Positions 1 through 6,238 are shown, counted from the stretch's first letter. The stretch: 7,377 bases of DNA from Pseudomonadota bacterium (GCA_023412175.1 JAEYOB010000416.1:1-7377), one strand, 5' to 3'. The notes: generated by a model from the sequence alone, not told the origin. Program-made: numbers and translations.

Positions 1-270
1 GCGCTGTTTCCCTTCCAGGGGGAGCGGCAGGTGGAATTCTACGAACTGCGCCTTGCTCCCGGCGCGGGGGAGGACGCGGAGGCGCACGCCGCCGGCACCA
101 CCGAAAACCTCCTGGTCGGCCGCGGGACGGTGGAAATCGTCACCGGCGACGGCACGCACCGCCTGGACGAGGGCGACGCCATCCTGTTCGACGCCGACGT
201 CCCGCACGCCTACCGCAACGTCGGCGACGGCGAGGCGGTTCTGTATCTCGTGATGACCTACATCCTATGA
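1..270 (+). CDS. Cupin-domain protein, C-terminal part of a probable XRE-cupin transcriptional regulator (partial)
   Basis: The reading frame is open from the first base and ends at TGA 268-270, giving 89 visible residues. These form one cupin_2 beta-barrel. The first cupin motif region is EAHAAGTTENLLVGRG, with a His and two candidate metal or ligand residues. The second is LDEGDAILFDADVPHAYRN, with the conserved GD and PH..YRN. A short cupin barrel at the extreme C-terminus is typical of XRE-cupin regulators of roughly 180-200 residues, in which an N-terminal helix-turn-helix binds DNA and the barrel senses a small effector. The HTH would lie upstream of the window and is not seen, so a stand-alone cupin protein cannot be excluded. 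The gene lies in the same direction as, and 239 bases upstream of, an ABC importer operon, which makes it a good candidate local regulator. The GTG at 31 is an internal valine and not a start. Confidence 0.75.
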   Translation, partial: ALFPFQGERQVEFYELRLAPGAGEDAEAHAAGTTENLLVGRGTVEIVTGDGTHRLDEGDAILFDADVPHAYRNVGDGEAVLYLVMTYIL

Positions 271-291
271 GCCGGCATCCTGTGAGCCGGC
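262..291 (+). repeat. 15-bp tandem duplication across the regulator stop codon
   Basis: ATCCTATGAGCCGGC (262-276) is followed immediately by ATCCTGTGAGCCGGC (277-291), with one mismatch (A267 versus G282). The unit is a multiple of three bases and includes the stop codon. The frame therefore reads Ile-Leu-stop-Ala-Gly twice, leaving a second in-frame TGA at 283-285. It looks like a small slippage duplication that left the protein unchanged. Confidence 0.85.
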
Positions 292-302
292 CGCGGAGCA
301 GA

Positions 303-328
303 AGGGCCGTGCGCTGAAAGCCGGCCCT
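303..328 (+). terminator. Weak stem-loop downstream of the cupin gene
   Basis: AGGGCCG (303-309) and CGGCCCT (322-328) form a perfect 7-bp GC-rich stem with a 12-base loop, 33 bases after the regulator stop. No T-tract follows, so it would at best be a Rho-assisted or weak terminator or an mRNA 3' stabiliser. The position after a stop codon and before an AT-rich promoter region favours a terminator role, but short stems of this kind arise by chance in GC-rich DNA. Confidence 0.3.
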
Positions 329-412
329 CCGTTGCGCCTTACCCCTTCCATTCGGACATATTCCGCCCGCCGCCATGGTTGGGTACACTGATTATTAGTT
401 TACATTCGTTCC

Positions 413-439
413 TTGATAACAACGCTTCATATATGTAAT
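413..439 (+). promoter_or_regulatory. Candidate promoter of the ABC importer operon
   Basis: TTGATA (413-418) matches the sigma70 -35 consensus at 5 of 6 positions and TGTAAT (434-439) matches the -10 at 5 of 6. The 15-bp spacer is shorter than ideal. Both lie in the AT-rich island at about 388-470, which stands out in this GC-rich window. A start near 446 would leave a leader of about 64 bases before the ATG at 510. Other pairings in the same island are possible, such as TTGGGT 379-384 with TACATT 401-406. The region is therefore better supported than these exact boxes. Confidence 0.35.
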
Positions 440-449
440 TCATAAATTA
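436..449. promoter_or_regulatory. Short inverted repeat, candidate operator
   Basis: TAATT (436-440) and AATTA (445-449) are perfect inverted copies separated by CATA. The repeat overlaps the candidate -10 box and sits upstream of the first importer gene, where a repressor would bind. XRE-family regulators bind short dyads, so the adjacent cupin regulator could act here. This is inference, because 5-bp arms made only of A and T can occur by chance in an AT-rich island. Confidence 0.25.
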
Positions 450-496
450 TTGACTTTCTTATTTGCGCAATGTCAGCCTGTTCAACACGAAATTAC

Positions 497-501
497 GAGG
501 G
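497..501 (+). promoter_or_regulatory. Ribosome-binding site setting the start of the binding-protein gene
   Basis: GAGGG lies 8 bases before the ATG at 510. An in-frame TTG at 450 would add 20 residues ahead of the signal peptide, so this site and the signal peptide both favour the ATG at 510. Confidence 0.7.
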
Positions 502-509
502 ATAGCGCC

Positions 510-1526
510 ATGCAACGTGTTGGAGCCCGTTTTCGCCGCGCCCTTGTGGTGCTCGCGGCCACAGCCGGCGTGGCGCTTTCCGGCCCGGCGGCCGCGGAGG
601 GCACCCTGCGCATCGCCGAACAGTTCGGCATCGGCTACCTGCCGCTGCACGTCATGCGGCACCAGCAACTGATCGAGAAGCAGGGCAAGGCGCAGGGCCT
701 CGACATCAAGGTCGAGTGGGCGCAGCTTTCCGGCGGCCCGGCGATGAACGACGCGCTGCTGTCGGACAGCATCGACATGGCGTCGGGCGGGGTCGGGCCG
801 CTGCTGACCATCTGGGACCGCACCAAGGGATCGGCCAACGTCAAGGCCATCGGCGCCCTGAACAGCATGCCGCTGTTTCTCACCACCAACAACCCGAACG
901 TCAAGTCGATCAAGGACTTCACCGAAAAGGACAAGATCGCCCTGCCAGCGGTGAAGGTATCGGTGCAGGCGCGCACGCTGCAGATGGCGGCCGAGCAGAC
1001 CTTCGGCGAAGGCAAGTCCGACGTGATGGACAAGTTCACCGTGTCGCTGCCGCACCCCGACGCCACCGCGGCGCTGCTGTCCGGCGCCTCCGAGATCACC
1101 GGCCACCTGTCCAGCCCGCCCTTCCAGTACCAGCAGCTCGAGAATCCGAAGATCCGCAAGGTGCTCAGCTCCTACGACGTGCTGGGCGGGCCGCACACCT
1201 TCAACCTGATCTGGGCCAAGGAGTCCTTCAAGACGAAGAACCCCAAGACCTACGCCGCCTTCGTCGCCGCGCTGAAGGAGGCCATGGACCTCATCAACAA
1301 GGACCACGCCGCCGCCGCGACGGCCTATCTGGCGATCAACAAGGGGGACCTGGACAAGGGCTTCATCGAGAAGATCCTGAACGACCCCGACATCGGGTTC
1401 GGCGTGGCGCCGAAGAACCTCGGCAAGTACGCCGAGTTCATGCACAAGGTCGGCGCCATCAAGAACAAGCCGGCCTCGTGGAAAGACATCTTCTTCACCG
1501 AGGTTCACGGCGAGAACGGGAGCTGA
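510..1526 (+). CDS. ABC importer periplasmic substrate-binding protein, NMT1/SsuA/TauA-like
   Basis: The 338-residue precursor captures a solute in the periplasm and hands it to the membrane permease encoded two genes downstream. Residues 1-29 are a typical Sec signal peptide: RFRR near positions 7-10, a hydrophobic core at about 11-25, and a cleavage site after AAA at 27-29. The mature part begins LRIAEQFGIGYLPLHVM, the first beta strand and ligand-loop pattern of the NMT1/SsuA/ThiY class II binding fold. It continues with a SGGPAMNDALLSDSIDMA segment that resembles the family pattern of counting out bound ligand sites. Length is normal for the family, whose known ligands include aliphatic sulfonates, taurine, nitrate and thiamine precursors. 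No residue I can see fixes the ligand here. The gene heads an operon, with four bases between its stop and the ATPase start. Lysine content is high, as is common for secreted binding proteins that capture anions. Confidence 0.88.
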   Translation: MQRVGARFRRALVVLAATAGVALSGPAAAEGTLRIAEQFGIGYLPLHVMRHQQLIEKQGKAQGLDIKVEWAQLSGGPAMNDALLSDSIDMASGGVGPLLTIWDRTKGSANVKAIGALNSMPLFLTTNNPNVKSIKDFTEKDKIALPAVKVSVQARTLQMAAEQTFGEGKSDVMDKFTVSLPHPDATAALLSGASEITGHLSSPPFQYQQLENPKIRKVLSSYDVLGGPHTFNLIWAKESFKTKNPKTYAAFVAALKEAMDLINKDHAAAATAYLAINKGDLDKGFIEKILNDPDIGFGVAPKNLGKYAEFMHKVGAIKNKPASWKDIFFTEVHGENGS

Positions 1527-1530
1527 GGGC

Positions 1531-2400
1531 ATGCGGATCCTCGGCCGCAGCATGCTCACCGAGCCGGGGCTGGCGACCAACGTCGCCGCCCCCTTCCCGC
1601 CCCGTCCGCTGCTGGACGTGTCCGGCGTCACCCTGCAGTACAAGACCCGCCAGCATCTCGTCACCGCCACGTGGCGCGTCGATTTCCAGGTGTTCCCCGC
1701 CGAACGGTTCGTGCTGCTGGGACCGTCGGGTTGCGGCAAGTCCTCGCTGCTGAAGGCGGTGGGCGGCTTCCTCGATCCCGTCGAGGGGGCGATCCGCCTG
1801 AACGGCCAGGCGGTGACGGGGCCGGGGCCGGAACGCATGATGGTGTTCCAGGAGTTCGACCAGCTCCCACCCTGGAAGACCGTCAAGCAGAACGTCATGT
1901 TCCCGCTGCTCGCCAGCGGCAAGGCGTCCCGCCGGGAGGCCGAGGAAAAGGCGCTGGACTGCATCGCCAAGGTCAACCTCGCCAAGTTCGCCGACGCCTA
2001 CCCGCACATGCTCTCCGGCGGCATGAAGCAGCGCGTCGCCATCGCGCGGGCGATGGCGATGGAGCCGGACATCCTGCTGATGGACGAGCCGTTCGCCGCG
2101 CTCGACGCGCTGACCCGGCGGAAGATGCAGGAGGAACTGCTCCAGCTCTGGGATGACGTGCGCTTCACCGTGCTGTTCGTCACCCACTCCATCGAGGAGG
2201 CGCTGGTGGTCGGCACCCGCATCCTGGTGCTGTCGCCGCATCCCGGACAGGCCAAGGCGGAGATCAACTGCCACGGCTACGACCATCTTGCGGTCGGCAG
2301 CCCGGAGTTTCAGGAATGCGCGACGCGCATCCACACCATGCTGTTCGCCGACCGCATCGAGGAGGACGCCGTCGTCGCCCGTGAGGGCCGCCATGAGTGA
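1531..2400 (+). CDS. ABC importer ATP-binding protein, SsuB/TauB-like
   Basis: This 289-residue cytoplasmic subunit hydrolyses ATP to drive import. All nucleotide-binding motifs are intact: Walker A GPSGCGKS at 64-71, Q-loop glutamine 107 in VFQEFDQLPPW, signature LSGGMKQR at 161-168, Walker B ILLMDEP at 181-187 with catalytic Glu186, D-loop ALD at 190-192 and switch His219 in FVTHS. The Q-loop VFQ...LPPW and THSIEEAL patterns are typical of the nitrate/sulfonate/taurine importer ATPases. About 25 residues precede the usual start of the domain. GGGAG at 1518-1522 lies 8 bases before the ATG at 1531 and supports it; the ATG at 1552 has no comparable site. The last 8 bases overlap the permease gene, implying translational coupling. 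The C-terminal 45 residues after the core are family-like and carry no obvious extra domain. Confidence 0.93.
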   Translation: MRILGRSMLTEPGLATNVAAPFPPRPLLDVSGVTLQYKTRQHLVTATWRVDFQVFPAERFVLLGPSGCGKSSLLKAVGGFLDPVEGAIRLNGQAVTGPGPERMMVFQEFDQLPPWKTVKQNVMFPLLASGKASRREAEEKALDCIAKVNLAKFADAYPHMLSGGMKQRVAIARAMAMEPDILLMDEPFAALDALTRRKMQEELLQLWDDVRFTVLFVTHSIEEALVVGTRILVLSPHPGQAKAEINCHGYDHLAVGSPEFQECATRIHTMLFADRIEEDAVVAREGRHE

Positions 2401-3277
2401 CGTGTCGCTGCGTCGCGAGCCCCCGATCCGCTCCGAGTACGAGCGCGTGGTCACCGACGCCGGGGTGATCGGCGACGTTGCCCGGCCGCTGTCGCTGTGG
2501 GAGCGCATCGCCAGCATCACCGCGCTGCGCCGCCTGATGGTGCTGCTGCTGGTCGCGGCGGTGTGGGAAGGCGTCGCGCTGTGGCAGAACAACCCGCTGA
2601 TGTTCCCGACCTTCTCCGCCACCGCGGCGGCGTTCTGGGAGGCGGTGGCGCGGGAGAACCTGCTGTCCATGGCGTGGCTGTCCATCGCCACGCTGCTGAA
2701 GGGCTACACCATCGGCATCGCGCTGGCGGTGGTGCTGACCACGCTGGCGGTGACCACCCGCATCGGCGACGACCTCCTCTCGACGCTGACGGCGATGTTC
2801 AACCCGCTGCCGGCCATCGCGCTGCTGCCCATCGCCATGCTGTGGTTCGGGCTGGGGGGTGCCAGCCTGACCTTCGTCCTGGTGCACGCGGTGCTGTGGC
2901 CGGTGGCGCTCAACACCCACGCCGGCTTCACCTCGGTGTCGGAGACGCTGCGCATGGCCGGGCGCAACTACGGCCTCAAGGGGATGCGCTACGTGGTGCA
3001 GATCCTGATCCCCGCGGCGTTCCCGTCGATCCTGACCGGCCTCAAGGTGGGCTGGGCGTTCGCGTGGCGCACCCTCATCGCCGCCGAGCTGGTGTTCGGC
3101 GTGTCGTCGGGCAAGGGCGGGCTGGGCTGGTTCATCTTCCAGAACCGCAACGAGCTGTACATCGACAAGGTGTTCGCCGGTCTCGTGACCGTCATCCTGA
3201 TCGGCCTGATCGTCGAGAACGTCGCCTTCCGCTGGCTGGAGGCGCAGACGGTGCGCAAGTGGGGCATGGTGCGCTGA
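2393..3277 (+). CDS. ABC importer permease, SsuC/TauC-like
   Basis: This 294-residue inner-membrane protein forms the transport channel as a presumed homodimer. About six hydrophobic segments are visible, near residues 46-64, 101-120, 136-156, 158-178, 220-240 and 261-282. The cytoplasmic EAA-type coupling loop lies at 183-218: SETLRMAGRNYGLKGMRYV, then LIPAAFPSILTGLK. It docks on the ATPase Q-loop region. A 45-residue polar N-terminal tail precedes the first helix, common in this BPD_transp_1 subfamily. The start ATG at 2393 overlaps the ATPase stop by 8 bases and has GAGGG at 2383-2387, 5 bases upstream. Longer in-frame versions starting inside the ATPase gene are shadow sequence. Only one permease gene is present, consistent with the SsuC/TauC arrangement. 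Confidence 0.92.
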   Translation: MSDVSLRREPPIRSEYERVVTDAGVIGDVARPLSLWERIASITALRRLMVLLLVAAVWEGVALWQNNPLMFPTFSATAAAFWEAVARENLLSMAWLSIATLLKGYTIGIALAVVLTTLAVTTRIGDDLLSTLTAMFNPLPAIALLPIAMLWFGLGGASLTFVLVHAVLWPVALNTHAGFTSVSETLRMAGRNYGLKGMRYVVQILIPAAFPSILTGLKVGWAFAWRTLIAAELVFGVSSGKGGLGWFIFQNRNELYIDKVFAGLVTVILIGLIVENVAFRWLEAQTVRKWGMVR

Positions 3278-3408
3278 TGGCCGAGCCGACGGTGGACGTC
3301 CGTCCAGTGCCCTTCCTGGAGAGCCGAACGTTGCTGGACGTGGTGACCTGCATCCAGCGCCACCCGGACAACGCCGGCGGTCACGCCGCCATTACGGGAG
3401 AATTATGA
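3277..3408 (+). CDS. Small ORF of 43 residues, translationally coupled to the permease; function unknown
   Basis: The ATG at 3277 shares a base with the permease stop (TGATG) and the TGA at 3406-3408 overlaps the ATG at 3405 in an ATGA junction. Both are coupling signatures. The product begins MAEPTVDVRPVPFLESRTLL and continues with a single cysteine in VVTCIQRHPDN. It has no signal peptide, membrane helix or domain that I recognise. Third positions are mostly G or C (34 of 42 sense codons after the start), as in the flanking genes. The only purine-rich site upstream (GTGGGG at 3259-3264) is 12 bases from the start, so translation would depend on coupling. It may be a real small protein, a decayed fragment of a larger gene, or a chance frame in the operon spacer. 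I do not assign a function. Confidence 0.35.
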   Translation: MAEPTVDVRPVPFLESRTLLDVVTCIQRHPDNAGGHAAITGEL

Positions 3409-3489
3409 TGGGGCTGGAGGATTGCCCGTCCCAGAACCCTCCCCCGGCCCGCCGGACCAACCTTTCCTGGCGCAGGAGAGGCCCAACAC

Positions 3490-3495
3490 AGGAGA
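3490..3495 (+). promoter_or_regulatory. Ribosome-binding site that favours the GTG start of the threonine-synthase-like gene
   Basis: AGGAGA lies 8 bases before the GTG at 3504. The alternative in-frame ATGs at 3405 and 3408 have GGGAG at 3396-3400 upstream. Using them would add about 33 residues rich in Pro and Arg that are not expected in front of this enzyme family. Confidence 0.6.
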
Positions 3496-3503
3496 CTCCC
3501 ATC

Positions 3504-4745
3504 GTGCGTTTCGACGCAAACCTGACCACCGAGCGACCGACCTTCGTCACCCACCTGGAATGCGCCTACACCGGCGAGCGCTACGAGGCCGACCGGGTGC
3601 ACAACCTCTCCGCGGCGGGCAAGCCGCTGCTGGTGCGCTACGACCTCGACGGCGTGCGCCGGTCGCTGAGCAAGGAGGCGCTGGCCCGGCGCCCGGCCGA
3701 CCTCTGGCGCTACCGCGAGCTGCTGCCGGTGCGGCGGGTGCAGGACATCGTCAGCCTCGGCGAGGCGGTGACGCCGCTGGTGCCGCTGCCCCGGCTGGCG
3801 GCGAAGCTCGGCGCGGCGGAACTGCTGGTGAAGGACGAGGGGCGGCTGCCCACCGGATCCTTCAAGGCGCGCGGGCTGGTGATGGCGGTGTCCATGGCGA
3901 AGGCGCTGGGCATCACCCACATGGCGATGCCGACCAACGGCAACGCCGGCGCGGCGCTGGCCGCCTACGCCAGCCGCTGCGGCATCCGCACCACCATCTT
4001 CTGTCCCGAGGACACGCCGGAGGTGAACGTCTCGGAGATCGAACTCCAGGGCGCCACGGTGTACCGGGTCAACGGCCTGATCGACGACTGCGGGAAGATC
4101 GTCGGCCAGGGCAAGGTGGAGGCCGGCTGGTTCGACGTCTCCACCCTCAAGGAGCCCTACCGCATCGAGGGCAAGAAGACCATGGGGCTGGAACTGGCCG
4201 AGCAACTCGGCTGGGAGGTGCCGGACGTGATCTTCTACCCGACCGGCGGCGGCACCGGGCTGATCGGCATGTGGAAGGCCTTCGCCGAGCTGGAGGCCAT
4301 CGGCTTCATCGGCTCGAAGCGCCCGCGGATGGTGGCGGTCCAGGCGGCTGGCTGCGCGCCGATGGTCCGCGCCTGGGAGCAGGGCGAGGAACACGCGCCG
4401 CGCTGGGAGGACGCGCACACCATCGCCTCGGGCATCCGCGTGCCGCAGGCGGTGGGCGACTTCCTGATCCTGCGCGCGGTGCGCGAGAGCGGCGGCTTCG
4501 CCGTCGCCGTGCCGGACGACGCCATCCAGGCGGCGCTCGACGAGGCAGCGCGGGAGGAGGGCTTCCTGCTCTGCCCGGAAGGGGCGGCGACCTACGCGGC
4601 CTACAAGCAGGCGCTGGCGGACGGGCGCGTCGGCAAGGACGAGCGGGCGGTGCTGTTCAACTGCGCGACGGGGCTGAAGTACCCGCTGCCGCCGGTGCAC
4701 CGGACGCTGGACCGGACGCAGCCGATCGATTTCAAGACGTTGTAG
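3504..4745 (+). CDS. PLP-dependent threonine-synthase-like enzyme (fold type II)
   Basis: The product has 413 residues from the GTG at 3504, or 446 from the ATG at 3405. Threonine synthase converts O-phosphohomoserine to threonine and phosphate through a PLP intermediate. Visible hallmarks are the PLP-binding lysine 121 in LPTGSFKARG, the cofactor-ring loop TNGNAGAALAAYA at 144-156, and the PLP-phosphate loop PTGGGTGLIG at 246-255. The C-terminal NCATGLKYP resembles the TG.GLK.P of class II threonine synthases. At the N-terminus, HLECAYTGERYEADRVHNLS occupies the place of the zinc knuckle of many relatives, but only Cys20 remains. The gene follows the ABC importer genes on the same strand with no clear promoter between, so it is probably co-transcribed. 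Linkage to a sulfonate-type importer rather than homoserine genes suggests a specialised paralogue. Methanogen cysteate synthase evolved from threonine synthase and is one precedent, but a true ThrC remains possible. Confidence 0.85.
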   Translation: MRFDANLTTERPTFVTHLECAYTGERYEADRVHNLSAAGKPLLVRYDLDGVRRSLSKEALARRPADLWRYRELLPVRRVQDIVSLGEAVTPLVPLPRLAAKLGAAELLVKDEGRLPTGSFKARGLVMAVSMAKALGITHMAMPTNGNAGAALAAYASRCGIRTTIFCPEDTPEVNVSEIELQGATVYRVNGLIDDCGKIVGQGKVEAGWFDVSTLKEPYRIEGKKTMGLELAEQLGWEVPDVIFYPTGGGTGLIGMWKAFAELEAIGFIGSKRPRMVAVQAAGCAPMVRAWEQGEEHAPRWEDAHTIASGIRVPQAVGDFLILRAVRESGGFAVAVPDDAIQAALDEAAREEGFLLCPEGAATYAAYKQALADGRVGKDERAVLFNCATGLKYPLPPVHRTLDRTQPIDFKTL

Positions 4746-4765
4746 GCGGCATGCGGGGAGCGTGC

Positions 4766-4807
4766 AGGCGCTTGCCGGACGGCCCGGCGGCGGATAGGCA
4801 GGCGCCT
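4766..4807 (+). terminator. Stem-loop after the importer operon, candidate terminator
   Basis: AGGCGCTTGCC (4766-4776) pairs with GGCAGGCGCCT (4797-4807) over 11 positions, ten Watson-Crick and one G-U, around a 20-base loop. It starts 20 bases after the stop codon of the threonine-synthase-like gene. No T-run follows (CTCCTCCC), so it lacks the full intrinsic-terminator pattern. It may end the operon with help from Rho or protect the 3' end. Confidence 0.45.
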
Positions 4808-4902
4808 CTCCTCCCATGCGAATACACCATCGCGCCCCGGCTTCCCGCGTCGGTCGGAGCAAAACATGGTTACCAAGCCGGTATAGTGGAGCAGTGCCCC
4901 AG

Positions 4903-4929
4903 TTGACGCCGATCCCGCCCGCTTAAGAT
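4903..4929 (+). promoter_or_regulatory. Candidate promoter of the PQQ dehydrogenase gene
   Basis: TTGACG (4903-4908) matches the -35 consensus at 5 of 6 positions and is followed after 15 bases by TAAGAT (4924-4929), a 4 of 6 match to the -10. TATAGT at 4882-4887 is a better -10 but has no convincing -35 upstream. A promoter somewhere in 4808-4940 is expected, since a stem-loop separates this gene from the operon before it. The exact boxes are uncertain. Confidence 0.35.
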
Positions 4930-4937
4930 TTCTATGA

Positions 4938-4952
4938 TCGCCCATCGGGCGA
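4938..4952 (+). promoter_or_regulatory. Leader stem-loop upstream of the dehydrogenase ribosome-binding site
   Basis: TCGCCC (4938-4943) and GGGCGA (4947-4952) form a 6-bp stem closed by the loop ATC. It ends 5 bases before the ribosome-binding site GGGAGGG (4958-4964), which is 5 bases from the ATG at 4970. The stem closely resembles the longer hairpin ahead of the cytochrome gene at 6376-6400. It could influence translation or mRNA decay. Confidence 0.45.
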
Positions 4953-4969
4953 CCAAAGGGAGGGAAACC

Positions 4970-6238
4970 ATGAATGCCGCTTTCAAAGCTGCGATCTCGT
5001 TCGCGGCCGCGTGCCTGGTGCTGCCCGCCGGGGCTCAGGACTTGCCGAAACCGCCGGGCAATCTTGAGAAACTTGAGAACTTCCGGACCACCGGCGAGAT
5101 GACTGAGATCCCGACGATCGCACAGTCGGGACCGAAGGCCGAAGCAATCAAAAAGACGCTTTCACAAATCAAGCTTCCTCCGAAGTTCAAGATATCCCTT
5201 TACGCCATCGTCCCCGACGCCCGGCACATGGCGATCGGCCCGCAGGGCGTGGCGGTGTTTGTCGGAACCCGCAAGACGAAGGTCTACGCGGTGACCGACC
5301 GCGACAAGGACCGCGTTGCCGACGAAGTGAAGCTCTTCGCCCCGTCGATCAGCTTCTCGGTTCCCAACGGCGTCTGCTTTTCGAAGGACGGCTTCCTGTT
5401 CGTCGCCGAACAGAACCGGGTGCTGATGTTCCCCGCCGCCGAATTCTTCTATGAAGGCGCCGACGTCGCGGCCTTCCAGGTGGTGAAGGGAGGCGAACTC
5501 ATCCCGAAGGATGAGGAAAGCTACAACCATACCTCCCGGGTTTGCCGCATCGGTCCGGACGACAAGCTCTACGTCACGCTGGGGCAGCCCTTCAACGTCT
5601 TCGCACCCGAGAAGATGAACCTTTACAAGAAGGTCGGCATAGGCGGCGTCGTCAGAATGGACCGGGACGGCAAGAACCGCGAAGTGTTTGCCTGGGGCGT
5701 CCGGAATTCCGTTGGAATGGACTTCAATCCAAAGGACAAGTCTTTCTGGTTCACGGACAATCAAGTGGACGGGATGGGCGACGACATACCGCCGGGCGAG
5801 TTGAACCGGGCGGAGAAGCTCGGCCTCAACTTCGGCTTCCCCTACTATGGCGGCGGCAAGGTTCGCACGACGGAGTACAAGGACCAGCAGGCCCCGACCG
5901 ACAGCGTGTTCCCCCAGATCGAGATGGATGCACACGCCGCCGATCTCGGCATGACGTTCTACAACGGCGCCCAGTTCCCGGCAAAGTACCGGGGCGGCAT
6001 CTTCTCGGCGCAGCACGGGTCCTGGAACCGGACGACGCCGGTGGGCGCGCGGATCATGTTCACCAGCCTCAAGCCCGACGGCACCGCCGACAAGACCGAA
6101 GTGTTTGCCGAGGGGTGGCTCAACCAGAATGGCGAATATTTGGGACGGCCGGTCGACGTGGCCGTGCTCATCGACGGATCCCTGCTGGTGTCCGACGATC
6201 TGGCCGGCGCAATCTACCGGATCTCCTACGAGCAGTGA
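4970..6238 (+). CDS. Periplasmic PQQ-dependent sorbosone-dehydrogenase-like sugar/aldehyde dehydrogenase
   Basis: The 422-residue precursor carries a Sec signal peptide, with a hydrophobic core at about 7-18 and a cleavage site after AGA at 20-22, so the enzyme acts in the periplasm. The rest is a six-bladed beta-propeller of the soluble PQQ glucose/L-sorbosone dehydrogenase family. Seen motifs include ARHMAIGPQGVAVFVGTR at 84-101, WFTDNQVDGMGDDIPPGELN at 260-279 (cofactor and calcium region) and AQHGSWNR at 347-354. Such enzymes oxidise sugars or aldehydes and pass electrons to a cytochrome c, which matches the next gene. The true substrate cannot be read from sequence. GGGAGGG at 4958-4964 supports the ATG at 4970 over the ATG at 4934. 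Codon choice is less GC-biased than upstream: in residues 32-77, 16 of 46 codons end in A or T, against 3 of the first 46 in the permease gene. This suggests a separate origin. Confidence 0.87.
   Translation: MNAAFKAAISFAAACLVLPAGAQDLPKPPGNLEKLENFRTTGEMTEIPTIAQSGPKAEAIKKTLSQIKLPPKFKISLYAIVPDARHMAIGPQGVAVFVGTRKTKVYAVTDRDKDRVADEVKLFAPSISFSVPNGVCFSKDGFLFVAEQNRVLMFPAAEFFYEGADVAAFQVVKGGELIPKDEESYNHTSRVCRIGPDDKLYVTLGQPFNVFAPEKMNLYKKVGIGGVVRMDRDGKNREVFAWGVRNSVGMDFNPKDKSFWFTDNQVDGMGDDIPPGELNRAEKLGLNFGFPYYGGGKVRTTEYKDQQAPTDSVFPQIEMDAHAADLGMTFYNGAQFPAKYRGGIFSAQHGSWNRTTPVGARIMFTSLKPDGTADKTEVFAEGWLNQNGEYLGRPVDVAVLIDGSLLVSDDLAGAIYRISYEQ

Noticed and set aside
388..480. Sigma54 promoter upstream of the importer operon
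   Set aside because: I looked for a GG-N10-GC (TGGCAC-N5-TTGC) pattern and found no pair at the required spacing in this region.
450..509. In-frame TTG start adding 20 residues to the binding protein
   Set aside because: The added residues would precede a complete signal peptide, the TTG lies in the presumed promoter/leader, and GAGGG at 497-501 correctly serves the ATG at 510.
459..1985. A 508-codon open frame on the minus strand opposite the binding-protein and ATPase genes
   Set aside because: It is antisense to two clearly recognisable genes and reads as low-complexity Arg/Gly/Val/Leu-rich sequence without any domain. Long antisense frames are expected in DNA with strong GC bias at third positions.
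3381..4862. A 493-codon open frame on the minus strand opposite the threonine-synthase-like gene
   Set aside because: The translation is rich in His, Arg, Ala and Gln with no motif, while the plus strand encodes intact PLP-enzyme motifs. It is a GC-bias shadow.
3422..4906. A 494-codon plus-strand frame overlapping the threonine-synthase-like gene
   Set aside because: It lies in the +2 frame of a well-supported gene and translates to Gly/Arg/Ala-rich sequence without domains.
4934..4969. Upstream ATG adding 12 residues to the PQQ dehydrogenase
   Set aside because: No ribosome-binding site precedes it, it lies in the leader hairpin region, and the ATG at 4970 has GGGAGGG at good spacing followed directly by a signal peptide.
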